Assembly: GCA_041586615.1 (NCBI GenBank)
Contig: JBFGZS010000043.1
Span: forward strand, 1-40,983
Reading direction: 5' to 3'
From: Motiliproteus sp041586615
GTDB taxonomy: Bacteria > Pseudomonadota > Gammaproteobacteria > Pseudomonadales > Balneatricaceae
Length of the DNA: 40,983 nt
This document shows, piece after piece, positions 15,114-23,456 of the stretch (position 1 is its first letter; each line of letters begins with the position of its first letter). Made by a program: the position numbers and the translations under genes. A model generated the notes under the pieces. That model made no database searches, had not been told where the DNA came from, and was given only the letters and a program-made list of their open reading frames with translations.

Positions 15114-15142
15114 GTTGGGTTAGGCGTAAGCCGTAACCCAAC
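15114..15142. repeat. REP-like palindrome with GTTGGGTTA arms
   Basis: GTTGGGTTA and TAACCCAAC arms surround GGC-GTAA-GCC, giving a long stem with one bulged G. Palindromes of this wording are common interspersed elements in gammaproteobacterial intergenic DNA. This one lies between convergent gene ends and may help block transcription. No transposase of the RAYT type is in the window. Confidence 0.7.
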
Positions 15143-15231
15143 ATTATCGGCACTGCTAGCGACGCCCAACCCATCCGTTTAGCAGCCCCGCAGGGGCGCC
15201 CTAGCGCCTAGTACCTCGTCCCTAACCCTCA

Positions 15232-17955
15232 TCAATGCGCCTGTTCCCAGTTCTCCCCCGCGCCGACTTCCACCAGTAGCGGAACGTCGAGTGTCGCGGC
15301 GCCGGCCATGCGGGTGGCGACCTCGGTGCTGAAGCGCGCAACGTCTTCGGTTTTGACTTCAAACACCAGCTCATCGTGCACCTGCATGATCATGCGTGCG
15401 TCCAGTCCGGACTCTGGCAACCAGGCGGCGATATCGATCATCGCCTGCTTGATAATATCCGCCGCGCTGCCCTGCATCGGCGCGTTGATCGCCGTGCGTT
15501 CGGCCGCCTGACGGCGCATGGCGTTACGCGCCTTGATCTCGGGCAAATACAGGCGTCGACCACGCAGGGTCTCGACATAGCCTTTGTCCGCGGCGCTTAT
15601 ACGGATATCTTCCATATAGCGCTGCACGCCGGGGTACGTCTCGAAGTAATGCTCAATATAGCGCGCCGCGTCGTGACGGCCGATGCCCAGCTGCTTGGCC
15701 AGACCAAAGGCCGACATGCCGTAGATCAGACCAAAGTTGATCGCCTTGGCGCTACGCCGCTGGTCGCTGCTGACCTGATCCAGCGCGACCTTGAACACTT
15801 CGGCGGCGGTGGCGCGGTGAATATCTTCCCCTAACGAGAAAGCCTTGAGCAACCCGGCGTCCTGCGACAGGTGCGCCATGATGCGTAGTTCGATCTGCGA
15901 ATAATCGGCCGCCACCAGCCGGTAACCCGGCGGCGGGATAAACGCCTGCCGGATACGCCGGCCTTCGGTGGAGCGTACCGGAATGTTCTGCAGGTTGGGG
16001 TCGGTCGATGACAGGCGGCCGGTGGCAGTTACCGCCTGATGGTAAGAGGTATGGATACGCCCGGTAACGGGGTTGATCATCAACGGTAGCTTGTCGGTAT
16101 AGGTCGACTTGAGCTTGCTCAGGCTGCGGTGCTCCAGTATTAGCTTCGGCAGCGGGTAGTCCAGCGCCAGCTCCACCAGCACCTCCTCGGCCGTCGAGGG
16201 TTGCCCCTTCGGGGTCTTCTTGATGATAGGCAATTTCTGCTGCGCGAAGAGAACCTCCTGCAGCTGCTTGGGTGACGCCAGGTTAAACGGCGCGCCCGCC
16301 AGCTCATGGGCTTCTTTTTCCAGCTCGGCCAGCCGCAAGGCCAGCTCCTGACTTTGCTGCGCCAACATCGCGGCATCCACCAGCGCGCCCTGGCGTTCGA
16401 TCATGGCCAGGATCGGAATCAACGGCTTTTCCAGCGTCTCGAACACGGCAAGCAGACCAGGCTCCTGGGCCAGTTGCGCATGCAGGGTCTCATGCAGACG
16501 CAACGTAATATCGGCATCTTCGGCGGCGTAAGGCGCGGCCTGTTCCAGGTCGATCTGATTGAAGGTCAGCTGCTTCTTGCCCTTGCCGGCGATATCGGTG
16601 AAATGGACGGTTTTTACCCCCAGATACTTGTCCGCCAGGCTGTCCATATCGTGGCGCGTGGCCACCGAATTCAGCACGTAGGATTCCAGCATGGTGTCAA
16701 ACGCCACGCCTTTCAGGGTGATGCCATAGCGGGCCAGCACGTTCATATCGTACTTGATATGCTGCCCGACCTTGAGCGCGGCCGCGTCTTCGAGCAGGGG
16801 TTTCAAGGCGTCCAGTACGGCGGCACGGTCCAGCTGCGCCGGCACACCCACGTAGTCATGGGCCAGGGGCACATAGGCCGCCTGACCCGGCTCGACACTG
16901 AAGGACAGGCCGACGATCTCGGCTTCCATCACGTTCAGGCTGGTGGTTTCGGTATCGAAGGCAAACAGCGGTGCGGCCTGCAAGCGCGCCAGCCAGACAT
17001 CGAACTGTGCCTGATCCAGCACCGTTTCATACTCACAGCATGCCGGTGCGGTGGGCTGCTCCGAAGACTCAACCGGTTCGCCGCTTAACTCCTCGATCCA
17101 ACTGCGAAACGCGTAGCGGCCGAAATATGTCAGCAGCAGCGCATTGTCCGGCTGCGGCATGCCGATATCGGTCACGCCAAGGTCCAGCGCCACGTCGGTC
17201 TTGATGGTGGCCAGGGTGTAGGAAAGGTCGGCGGCGTCACGGTTGTCCGCCAGTTTCTTGGCCATGCTCTTACTGCCGCGAAAGCCCAGCGCGGCGATGG
17301 CCTCCAGATTCTCATACAGGTCGGCAATGCCACCGATCCCTTGCAGCAGGGCCAGCGCGGTCTTTTCACCGACACCGGGCACGCCGGGGATGTTATCCAC
17401 CTTATCCCCCATCAGGGCCAGATAATCGATGATCAGCGCGGGGGGGATGCCGAATTTTTCCTGTACGCCCGCCGGATCCATGACGCTATTATTCATGGTG
17501 TTGATCAGGGTGACATGCTCATCCACCAGCTGCGCCATATCCTTATCACCGGTAGAAACCAGTACCGCACGCCCCAGCGCCGACCCCTGACGCGCCAACG
17601 TGCCGATGACATCGTCCGCCTCGACCCCGTCGATCATTATCAACGGCAGGCCCATCGCCTTCACAATGTCATGAATGGGTTCCACCTGCAGGCGCAAGTC
17701 ATCCGGCATGGAGGGCCGGTGTGCCTTGTATTCGGGATAGATCTCGTCGCGAAAGGTCTTGCCCTTGGCGTCAAACACCACGGCCACCGGGCTGGCCGGA
17801 TACTGCTTGATCAGGCTGCGCAGCATGCTGGTAACAACCCGGATAGCCCCGGTTGGAAACCCTTCTGCGGTGCGCATATCCGCCTGCTGGGACGCAAAGA
17901 AAGCACGGTAAAGATAGGAGGATCCGTCGACCAGGATAATCGGGGCGTCTGTCAT
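15232..17955 (-). CDS. polA: DNA polymerase I
   Basis: A 907-residue Pol I with all three activities. The N-terminal 5' nuclease domain (about 1-300) opens ILVDGSSYLYRAFFA and has VEADDVIGTLA, STGDKDMAQLV and the helix-hairpin-helix VPGVGEKTALALLQ. The proofreading domain carries FDTETTSL (about 333), QHIKYDMNVLARYG and YAAEDADITLRLHE, so exonuclease acids are kept. The polymerase has motif A VAADYSQIELRIMAHLS, motif B RRSAKAINFGLIYGMS and motif C MQVHDELVFEV. It fills gaps after excision repair and removes RNA primers. The start at 17955 gives MTDAPIILVDGSS with GAGAG upstream; an in-frame start at 18006 adds unrelated residues. Divergent DUF2782 and thrB genes form a known neighbourhood. 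Confidence 0.97.
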   Translation of the reverse strand: MTDAPIILVDGSSYLYRAFFASQQADMRTAEGFPTGAIRVVTSMLRSLIKQYPASPVAVVFDAKGKTFRDEIYPEYKAHRPSMPDDLRLQVEPIHDIVKAMGLPLIMIDGVEADDVIGTLARQGSALGRAVLVSTGDKDMAQLVDEHVTLINTMNNSVMDPAGVQEKFGIPPALIIDYLALMGDKVDNIPGVPGVGEKTALALLQGIGGIADLYENLEAIAALGFRGSKSMAKKLADNRDAADLSYTLATIKTDVALDLGVTDIGMPQPDNALLLTYFGRYAFRSWIEELSGEPVESSEQPTAPACCEYETVLDQAQFDVWLARLQAAPLFAFDTETTSLNVMEAEIVGLSFSVEPGQAAYVPLAHDYVGVPAQLDRAAVLDALKPLLEDAAALKVGQHIKYDMNVLARYGITLKGVAFDTMLESYVLNSVATRHDMDSLADKYLGVKTVHFTDIAGKGKKQLTFNQIDLEQAAPYAAEDADITLRLHETLHAQLAQEPGLLAVFETLEKPLIPILAMIERQGALVDAAMLAQQSQELALRLAELEKEAHELAGAPFNLASPKQLQEVLFAQQKLPIIKKTPKGQPSTAEEVLVELALDYPLPKLILEHRSLSKLKSTYTDKLPLMINPVTGRIHTSYHQAVTATGRLSSTDPNLQNIPVRSTEGRRIRQAFIPPPGYRLVAADYSQIELRIMAHLSQDAGLLKAFSLGEDIHRATAAEVFKVALDQVSSDQRRSAKAINFGLIYGMSAFGLAKQLGIGRHDAARYIEHYFETYPGVQRYMEDIRISAADKGYVETLRGRRLYLPEIKARNAMRRQAAERTAINAPMQGSAADIIKQAMIDIAAWLPESGLDARMIMQVHDELVFEVKTEDVARFSTEVATRMAGAATLDVPLLVEVGAGENWEQAH

Positions 17956-18146
17956 GGTTCTCTCAAACTCTGAATAAAGAAACGCCCATGATAAAGAATC
18001 CGCCATCGAAAACCAGCGACGATAGGCACGAGTGCCGCCAAGGCGCTAAAATCAGCTATTAACCCGGCGGGTTAATCGATAAGGTCTCATTCCCGCTCCA
18101 CCGCCGATAACCAGCAGCGCGTGAGGCCGCCGAGCAGAGGTCTGTT

Positions 18147-18443
18147 ATGATAAAAAACACACTGCAACGTCTTGCGCTACTTGCCCTGTTGCTGCCGGTA
18201 ACCGGTCCGGTGGTCGCCGTGCAACCCAACTACAGTGACAGCGAGCCCGAAATCACAATCCGTCGTGGCACCGAGGGCGAGGTGTACTACGACTACGTGC
18301 GCAACGGCGAAGTCGTGGAAATCAAGGTTGTCCCTACAAACGGTAAGCCTTACTATTTGGTGCCCGCAGAAACCGGCGCGGGGTTTATCCGGCTCGACCG
18401 TTCGCAATTACTGATACCCAAATGGGTACTGTTCCGCTGGTGA
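18147..18443 (+). CDS. DUF2782 family secreted protein
   Basis: A 98-residue protein with a signal peptide (hydrophobic about 6-24, cleavage likely after VVA near residue 24) and a small exported domain with ITIRRGTEGEVYYDYVRNGEVVEIKVVP and PYYLVPAETGAGFIRLD. These match the DUF2782 family, found beside polA and thrB in Pseudomonas and relatives. Its role is unknown. The ATG has GAGG six bases upstream. The gene diverges from polA and is followed by thrB after 240 bp of mostly repeated DNA. Confidence 0.82.
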   Translation: MIKNTLQRLALLALLLPVTGPVVAVQPNYSDSEPEITIRRGTEGEVYYDYVRNGEVVEIKVVPTNGKPYYLVPAETGAGFIRLDRSQLLIPKWVLFRW

Positions 18444-18553
18444 CGCCCGTCACGGGTCATGTGACAATCGGCGTTATCGGTACGTCATCGCTACGCGATA
18501 CCGCTCGATTGCGCGATGATTCGGCACGCAGATTCGAGGCCGGTTTTAATTGT

Positions 18554-18657
18554 GCACCTTGGATTAGTACCTTTACGTGGCACCTTTAAGTAGTACCTTT
18601 ACGTGGTACCTTTACGTGGTACCTTTAGTTAACATCTTTAATTACTATCTTTACTAT
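18554..18657. repeat. 13-bp tandem repeat array of eight units upstream of thrB
   Basis: Eight contiguous 13-bp units fill 18554-18657. The central ones are identical (GTACCTTTACGTG at 18567, 18593 and 18606); those at the edges drift (GCACCTTGGATTA first, then GCACCTTTAAGTA, GTACCTTTAGTTA, ACATCTTTAATTA and CTATCTTTACTAT last). The array ends 26 bp before the thrB ATG, so it covers the usual promoter position. The last units are AT-rich. Confidence 0.92.
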
Positions 18658-18683
18658 TTTTTCAGCAGTGAGTGACGGATTCC

Positions 18684-19724
18684 ATGGCGGTATATACCCA
18701 GCTTTCCCACGACGATCTTCACGAATTTCTCGCCGATTTCACGCTGGGGGAATTAACGGATTTACAGGGAATCGACGGCGGCATCGAGAACACCAACTAT
18801 TTCGTGACAACCAACGGAGCGGTCAGCACCCCGGCCCCCGGTGCAGACACACAAACAAAGGTAGAAACGCCAACGCGAGCCGATACGCCCGTCCCCACAA
18901 CGCAGCACTTTGTCCTGACCCTGTTCGAAGAACTGTCGCAAGATGAGATGCCTTTTTTTGTCGAATTAACCCGCTTTCTCGCCGATCGCGGTGTGCCTGT
19001 ACCCGCGCCGTTACGCGATCGCAACGGTATCGCACTCAAACAGCTCAAGCAGCGGCCTGCACTGCTGCTGCCCCGTTTCGAGGGAGGACAGCTGGCGCAG
19101 GTTGACGCACAGGCCTGTACCCAGATCGGTCACGCCCTGGCCCAGATGCATCGCGCAGGTAGCGATTTTTTCATGAGCCGTCAGGCACACCGCGGGGTCT
19201 TCTGGTGGCGCCGGGAATCGAGCCGGGTCGCGCCGCTGCTCAGTGAGGAAGATGCCTTGCTGTTGCGCAACGAAGTGGAGAGTTTCGACGCGTTGCGCCA
19301 GCAACCCTGGGACCTGCCGCAGGGGGTTATTCACGGTGACCTGTTTCACGATAACGCCCTGTTCCACCAAGGCACGCTGTCCGGCATCATCGACCTGTAT
19401 AACGCCTGCACCGGCTACCTGCTCTACGACCTGGCCATCGTGGCCAATGACTGGTGCGTTGAATCCAACGGCCAGTTAGATCCGGTGCGCCTCGATGCAC
19501 TCCTGCACGCCTACGCGGCTGAACGCCCCTTTACCGACGGCGAACGCAAGGCCTGGCCCATTCTGCTGCGCAGTGCCGCCATGCGCTTCTGGTTATCCCG
19601 CCTGATCAGCCTGCACGGCCTGGAGCCAACCCGCTACGAAGGCGCCCAGGTGATCAAAGACCCCGATGCCTTGAAAAAAATCCTCCTGGCACACCGGGCC
19701 AACCCCAGCAGTCTGCCCGGCTAA
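18684..19724 (+). CDS. thrB: Homoserine kinase, ThrB1 (aminoglycoside-phosphotransferase-like) type
   Basis: A 346-residue kinase that phosphorylates homoserine in threonine synthesis, of the Pseudomonas-type family with a choline-kinase-like fold. The N-lobe has GIDGGIENTNYFVTT and, after an insertion, HFVLTLFEEL. The catalytic loop is VIHGDLFHDNALF and the metal-binding segment SGIIDLYNACTGYLLYDLAIVANDW. Residues about 44-74 are a Pro/Thr/Ala-rich insert inside the normally tight N-lobe hairpin, accounting for the roughly 30 residues above the usual 316. I start at 18684 because the product begins MAVYTQLSHDDL; a GTG four codons earlier is possible. It sits in the thrB-DUF2782-polA cluster. 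Confidence 0.88.
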   Translation: MAVYTQLSHDDLHEFLADFTLGELTDLQGIDGGIENTNYFVTTNGAVSTPAPGADTQTKVETPTRADTPVPTTQHFVLTLFEELSQDEMPFFVELTRFLADRGVPVPAPLRDRNGIALKQLKQRPALLLPRFEGGQLAQVDAQACTQIGHALAQMHRAGSDFFMSRQAHRGVFWWRRESSRVAPLLSEEDALLLRNEVESFDALRQQPWDLPQGVIHGDLFHDNALFHQGTLSGIIDLYNACTGYLLYDLAIVANDWCVESNGQLDPVRLDALLHAYAAERPFTDGERKAWPILLRSAAMRFWLSRLISLHGLEPTRYEGAQVIKDPDALKKILLAHRANPSSLPG

Positions 19725-19772
19725 CCCGGCCGCTGCACACACGGAACCTGAGCCATCACGCGCGGACCGTTG

Positions 19773-19778
19773 TATAAT
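19773..19778 (+). promoter_or_regulatory. Possible -10 hexamer of the uvrD promoter
   Basis: A consensus TATAAT lies 80 bp before uvrD. No good -35 is seen, and there is no CTG-N10-CAG SOS box around it, so LexA control, known for E. coli uvrD, is not supported here. Confidence 0.35.
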
Positions 19779-19857
19779 CGGCGGCCCGCGATCATGCGAT
19801 CGATACCACGCGCTGCCTGCCAAACCTAGACGGCCAAGCCAAGAGAGCTACCCTGTT

Positions 19858-22050
19858 ATGGACGTATCCCCGATTCTTGACCCCCTTAACCCCGCCCAGC
19901 GCGAAGCAGTCGCCGCCCCGGCGGGACATATGCTGGTGCTGGCCGGCGCGGGCAGCGGCAAGACGCGGGTACTGGTGCATCGGATCGCCTGGCTGGCCCA
20001 GGCCGAACGGGTGTCACCCCATGCGATTCTGTCGGTTACCTTTACCAACAAGGCGGCCAAAGAGATGCGCGGCCGCATTCAGGAGATGCTCGGTACCAGC
20101 CCCTATGGCATGTGGGTCGGCACGTTTCACGGTTTGGCGCACCGTCTGCTAAAAACCCACTGGCAGGACGCGGGACTGCAGGAAAACTTTCAGATCCTCG
20201 ATAGCGACGATCAGCTCAGACTGATCAAACGCTTAGTTAAAGAGCAGTCTATCGACGAAAACCGCTGGCAGCCGCGCCAGTTCCAATGGTTTATCAACAG
20301 CCAAAAAGACGAGGGGTTGCGGGCCGGCCACATCGATCCTATCGGCCCTCACGAGAAGATGATGGCGGGTTTCTACCGTAGCTACGAAGAAGCCTGCGAG
20401 CGCAGCAGCCTGGTGGATTTTGGCGAACTGCTGCTACGCGCCCATGAACTGTGGCTCAAGCAACCCAAAATCCTGGCCCATTACCAGGATCGCTTCGAGC
20501 ATATCCTGGTGGACGAATTCCAGGATACCAACACCATTCAATACGCTTGGTTGCGGGTGCTGGCGGGCCAGCGCTGCAAACTGATGGTGGTGGGCGATGA
20601 CGATCAATCCATCTATGGCTGGCGCGGTGCCAAGATCGAGAATATTCAGCAGTTCAGCCGTGATTTTGCCGACGCCAAGACCATCCGTCTGGAGCAGAAC
20701 TACCGCTCGACCGCCACGATACTCGACGCCGCCAACGGCCTGATCGCCAACAACCGCGGTCGTCTCGGCAAGCAGCTATGGACCGACGGGCAGCGCGGCG
20801 AGCCCATCTCACTCTACGCGGGTTTCAACGAACAGGATGAAGCGCGGTTTATCGTCGACACCCTGAACCAATGGGCCAAAGACGGTAACCCCCGCGCCAG
20901 CAGTGCGATTCTTTATCGCTCCAACGCGCAATCGCGCGTGTTGGAAGAAGCCCTGATCCGTGCCGGCACCCCCTACCGGATCTACGGTGGCCAACGCTTC
21001 TATGAACGGCTGGAAATCAAGAACGCGCTGGCCTACCTGCGCCTGATCGCCAACCGGCTGGACGATACCGCGATCGAGCGGGTCATCAATGTGCCGACCC
21101 GCGGTATCGGCACCCAGACCATCGAGACGGTGCGCCAACATGCCCGCGCCGAGGGGATCAGCCTCTGGCAGGCGGCCAACGAAGCCGTCTCACTGAAACT
21201 GTTTAGCGCCCGCGCCAGCAATGCCCTGCAAAACTTTATCGATCTGATTAATCAGCTCGACAGTGACAGCGCGCCGTTAAGCCTGCAGGAGCAGGCCGAA
21301 CACTGCATCCGTCACAGCGGCCTGATCGCCCATCATCGCAAGGAAAAAGGCGAGAAGGCCCAGGCCCGCATCGAAAACCTCGAGGAACTGGTCAGCGCCG
21401 CCCGTCAGTTTGCCGGCACCTGGGAGCGCAGCGCCGAGCAAGAAAATATCCCGGTCCTGGCGGCCTTCCTCGACCAGGCGGCCCTGGATGCCGGCGAGGG
21501 CCAAGCCGATGAGTTCGAAGACAGCGTACAACTGATGACGCTGCACTCCTCCAAAGGTCTGGAGTTCCCGCTGGTCTTTCTCGCCGGTGTCGAGGAGGGC
21601 TTGTTCCCCCACAAGATGTCATTGGAAGAAGCCGGACGTCTCGAGGAGGAGCGCCGCCTGTGTTACGTCGGGATCACCCGGGCGATGCAAAAGCTGTATA
21701 TGACCTACGCGGAATCGCGCCGCCTGCACGGACAGGACACCAGCAACCGCCCCTCGCGCTTTATTCAGGAGATCCCGGCGGAACTGCTGGAAGAGGTGCG
21801 TATGAAAAGCCAGTTCAGCCGTCCGCTCAGCACTAGCCGCACTGCCAGCAAGCATCCGCGCTTTAATGATACCGAGATTCCGGAAACCAACCTGCGTCTC
21901 AGTCAACGTGTCAGCCATACCACGTTCGGCGAAGGCGTGGTGCTCAATTATGAAGGCGCAGGCCCCAATGCCCGGGTACAGGTCAAATTCGATAACGTCG
22001 GCACCAAGTGGCTGGTCGTATCCTACGCCAAGCTGGTACCGCTGGATTAA
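19858..22050 (+). CDS. uvrD: DNA helicase II
   Basis: A 730-residue superfamily 1 3'-5' helicase that acts in nucleotide-excision and mismatch repair. Motifs run in order: Q motif LNPAQREAV, Walker A GAGSGKT (30-36), TFTNKAAKEM, VGTFHGLAHRLL, Walker B LVDEFQDTN, VGDDDQSIYGWRGA, LEQNYRSTATIL, LMTLHSSKGLEFP and VGITRAMQ. The C-terminal tail keeps GQRVSHTTFGEG-type residues (SQRVSHTTFGEGVV) and KWLVVSYAKL, the UvrD tail that contacts RNA polymerase and repair proteins; this and the start MDVSPILDPLN separate it from Rep. It is nearly the same length as E. coli UvrD (720). Confidence 0.96.
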   Translation: MDVSPILDPLNPAQREAVAAPAGHMLVLAGAGSGKTRVLVHRIAWLAQAERVSPHAILSVTFTNKAAKEMRGRIQEMLGTSPYGMWVGTFHGLAHRLLKTHWQDAGLQENFQILDSDDQLRLIKRLVKEQSIDENRWQPRQFQWFINSQKDEGLRAGHIDPIGPHEKMMAGFYRSYEEACERSSLVDFGELLLRAHELWLKQPKILAHYQDRFEHILVDEFQDTNTIQYAWLRVLAGQRCKLMVVGDDDQSIYGWRGAKIENIQQFSRDFADAKTIRLEQNYRSTATILDAANGLIANNRGRLGKQLWTDGQRGEPISLYAGFNEQDEARFIVDTLNQWAKDGNPRASSAILYRSNAQSRVLEEALIRAGTPYRIYGGQRFYERLEIKNALAYLRLIANRLDDTAIERVINVPTRGIGTQTIETVRQHARAEGISLWQAANEAVSLKLFSARASNALQNFIDLINQLDSDSAPLSLQEQAEHCIRHSGLIAHHRKEKGEKAQARIENLEELVSAARQFAGTWERSAEQENIPVLAAFLDQAALDAGEGQADEFEDSVQLMTLHSSKGLEFPLVFLAGVEEGLFPHKMSLEEAGRLEEERRLCYVGITRAMQKLYMTYAESRRLHGQDTSNRPSRFIQEIPAELLEEVRMKSQFSRPLSTSRTASKHPRFNDTEIPETNLRLSQRVSHTTFGEGVVLNYEGAGPNARVQVKFDNVGTKWLVVSYAKLVPLD

Positions 22051-22059
22051 CTGACGATC

Positions 22060-22084
22060 GGCGCCTGCGCGAACCGCAGGCGCC
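22060..22084 (+). terminator. Hairpin after uvrD without a T run
   Basis: GGCGCCTGCG (22060-22069) pairs perfectly with CGCAGGCGCC (22075-22084) around a five-base loop, nine bases past the uvrD stop. No T run follows, so it may be an RNA-stabilising hairpin rather than an intrinsic terminator. Confidence 0.5.
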
Positions 22085-22104
22085 CCTGCACGGCTCACTC
22101 TGTA

Positions 22105-22214
22105 CCTCAAGCCCTGCGTATCAAACCCTGTGCCTCAAGCCCTGCGTGTCAAACCCTACGCCTCAAGCCCTGTGCCTCAAGCCCTGCCTCAAGCCCTGCG
22201 TGTAAAGCCCTTCC
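22105..22214. repeat. 14-bp tandem repeat array downstream of uvrD
   Basis: Eight units of about 14 bp, mostly CCTCAAGCCCTGCG-like, alternate with a variant type (TATCAAACCCTGTG, TGTCAAACCCTACG), giving a 28-bp higher-order period at the left end. One unit (22175-22186) has lost two bases. The array fills the space between the ends of uvrD and the converging squalene-synthase-like gene. Confidence 0.9.
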
Positions 22215-22269
22215 GGCTCAGCCTACGCGCTACCGTCAACCCTGGCCGGCTGCGTCCGCGTACAGACGA

Positions 22270-23262
22270 TTAATCGGACAGCGACTTTTTTACCGCGGCC
22301 AGGTAGCGCTTAAAATAGTAATCCAGTACGCGGTTGCAGCGCGAGAAAATCGTGGTCAGTACCATGATAAACCGCATACGCTTGCGGGATATTTTCACAG
22401 GCTCGCCACGCTCGAAACGCGCATAATCCCGGTTAACTTCCCGCAGGGTCGCGACCGCAAAAAACAGGGGCCACAGGCAGAAAAGCCGGATCGTTTTCTC
22501 CTCCTTGGGCAGATGTTCGATGTACGTGAACGCGTTACGCATATGCGCCAGGCAATGCCGCGTCATCTGCCGCACGGCCGGTTTGCCTGCGCCGTGTTTC
22601 GGACGGACAGACAGTGGCCAAAAGGTAATGCCACGCTCATCGTCGACCGCGTAGTCCTTGATAATATTGGTGTACTGCAACGCCAGCCCGAAGGCGATCG
22701 CGTTTTGGCGGAGTTTGAGCAACGCCGGCCCTGAGATCTGCATCTCGGCAGCAAACAGCTCAGTCAGCAACTCGCCGACCACACCGGCTACGTAATAACA
22801 ATACTCATCGAGCTGGTCCAGATCCTGGAACGACTCCTGCCGTTGCTCCAGTTTTTGACAGTACTCGGCCATTCCCCCCGTCATGATTCGAATATGCTTG
22901 ATCAATATCGTCTGAATATCGTCCGGGAACGCCGTTAGTCGATTGAGCACCTGCTGATAGTGTTCCATCAGCGCCAGTTCGTGATGACTGGCCTGCAAGG
23001 AGGCAACAAACCGCGGCCACTGATCGGGGACTTCAGCGTTCGTCAACGCGCTATCAAACAGACTAAAGCCGTCGTGCTTATCGGCTACCGGGAGTTGAGG
23101 GTCATCCTCGACCGTATCCGCGATACGGCATAGCAAATACGCCACGCAGACGTAGTCCCGGAGCGGGCTGCGCAGCGCCACGGTATTCAGATAAAAGCTG
23201 CGGGAAACATTTTTAAGTGCGGTGTAACAAAAGTCGTGCGCAGGGATCGCGTTATTTTTCAT
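22270..23262 (-). CDS. Squalene/phytoene synthase family protein, squalene-synthase-like
   Basis: A 330-residue all-helical prenyl-condensing enzyme. Both Mg-diphosphate motifs are present: the first in LCRIADTVEDD (D49-D53), the second in QYTNIIKDYAVDDERG (D203 and D207). The opening SRSFYLNT and the YCYYVAGVVGELLTELF helix are closer to squalene synthases, which join two farnesyl diphosphates, than to phytoene synthases. The final 40 residues are basic and hydrophobic (FIMVLTTIF near 300) and might touch the membrane, as in eukaryotic squalene synthase. No hopanoid or carotenoid gene is nearby, so the product (squalene, dehydrosqualene or phytoene) is uncertain. No clear ribosome site precedes the start. 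The HD-GYP gene lies upstream on the same strand, 194 bp away. Confidence 0.8.
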   Translation of the reverse strand: MKNNAIPAHDFCYTALKNVSRSFYLNTVALRSPLRDYVCVAYLLCRIADTVEDDPQLPVADKHDGFSLFDSALTNAEVPDQWPRFVASLQASHHELALMEHYQQVLNRLTAFPDDIQTILIKHIRIMTGGMAEYCQKLEQRQESFQDLDQLDEYCYYVAGVVGELLTELFAAEMQISGPALLKLRQNAIAFGLALQYTNIIKDYAVDDERGITFWPLSVRPKHGAGKPAVRQMTRHCLAHMRNAFTYIEHLPKEEKTIRLFCLWPLFFAVATLREVNRDYARFERGEPVKISRKRMRFIMVLTTIFSRCNRVLDYYFKRYLAAVKKSLSD

Positions 23263-23456
23263 TTGTGAAGCAGTGGTTACGGCATGGCCGCCTATTGTTG
23301 CACAAAACCCGATCTATTGATTGCCGTTCCAGCGCCCCGGCATGGCACACGCCGAACCCACTGGCTCGGTATGACGTTGTCGCCTTAATGGGCAGACGGC
23401 GGCCGTCGATTGGCGCCGACCGTTATGTCCCGCGATGCGGGCGGGAGCCGTGGGAC

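Noticed and set aside
16306..17973. Plus-strand open frames opposite polA (260 and 210 codons)
   Set aside because: They mirror polA codons and have no ribosome site or recognisable domain.
18554..18657. CRISPR array at the repeats upstream of thrB, and likewise for the other arrays
   Set aside because: Units are contiguous with no spacers and are far too short; no cas gene is present.
19725..19857. LexA (SOS) box upstream of uvrD
   Set aside because: No CTG-N10-CAG sequence close to consensus was found around the candidate -10.
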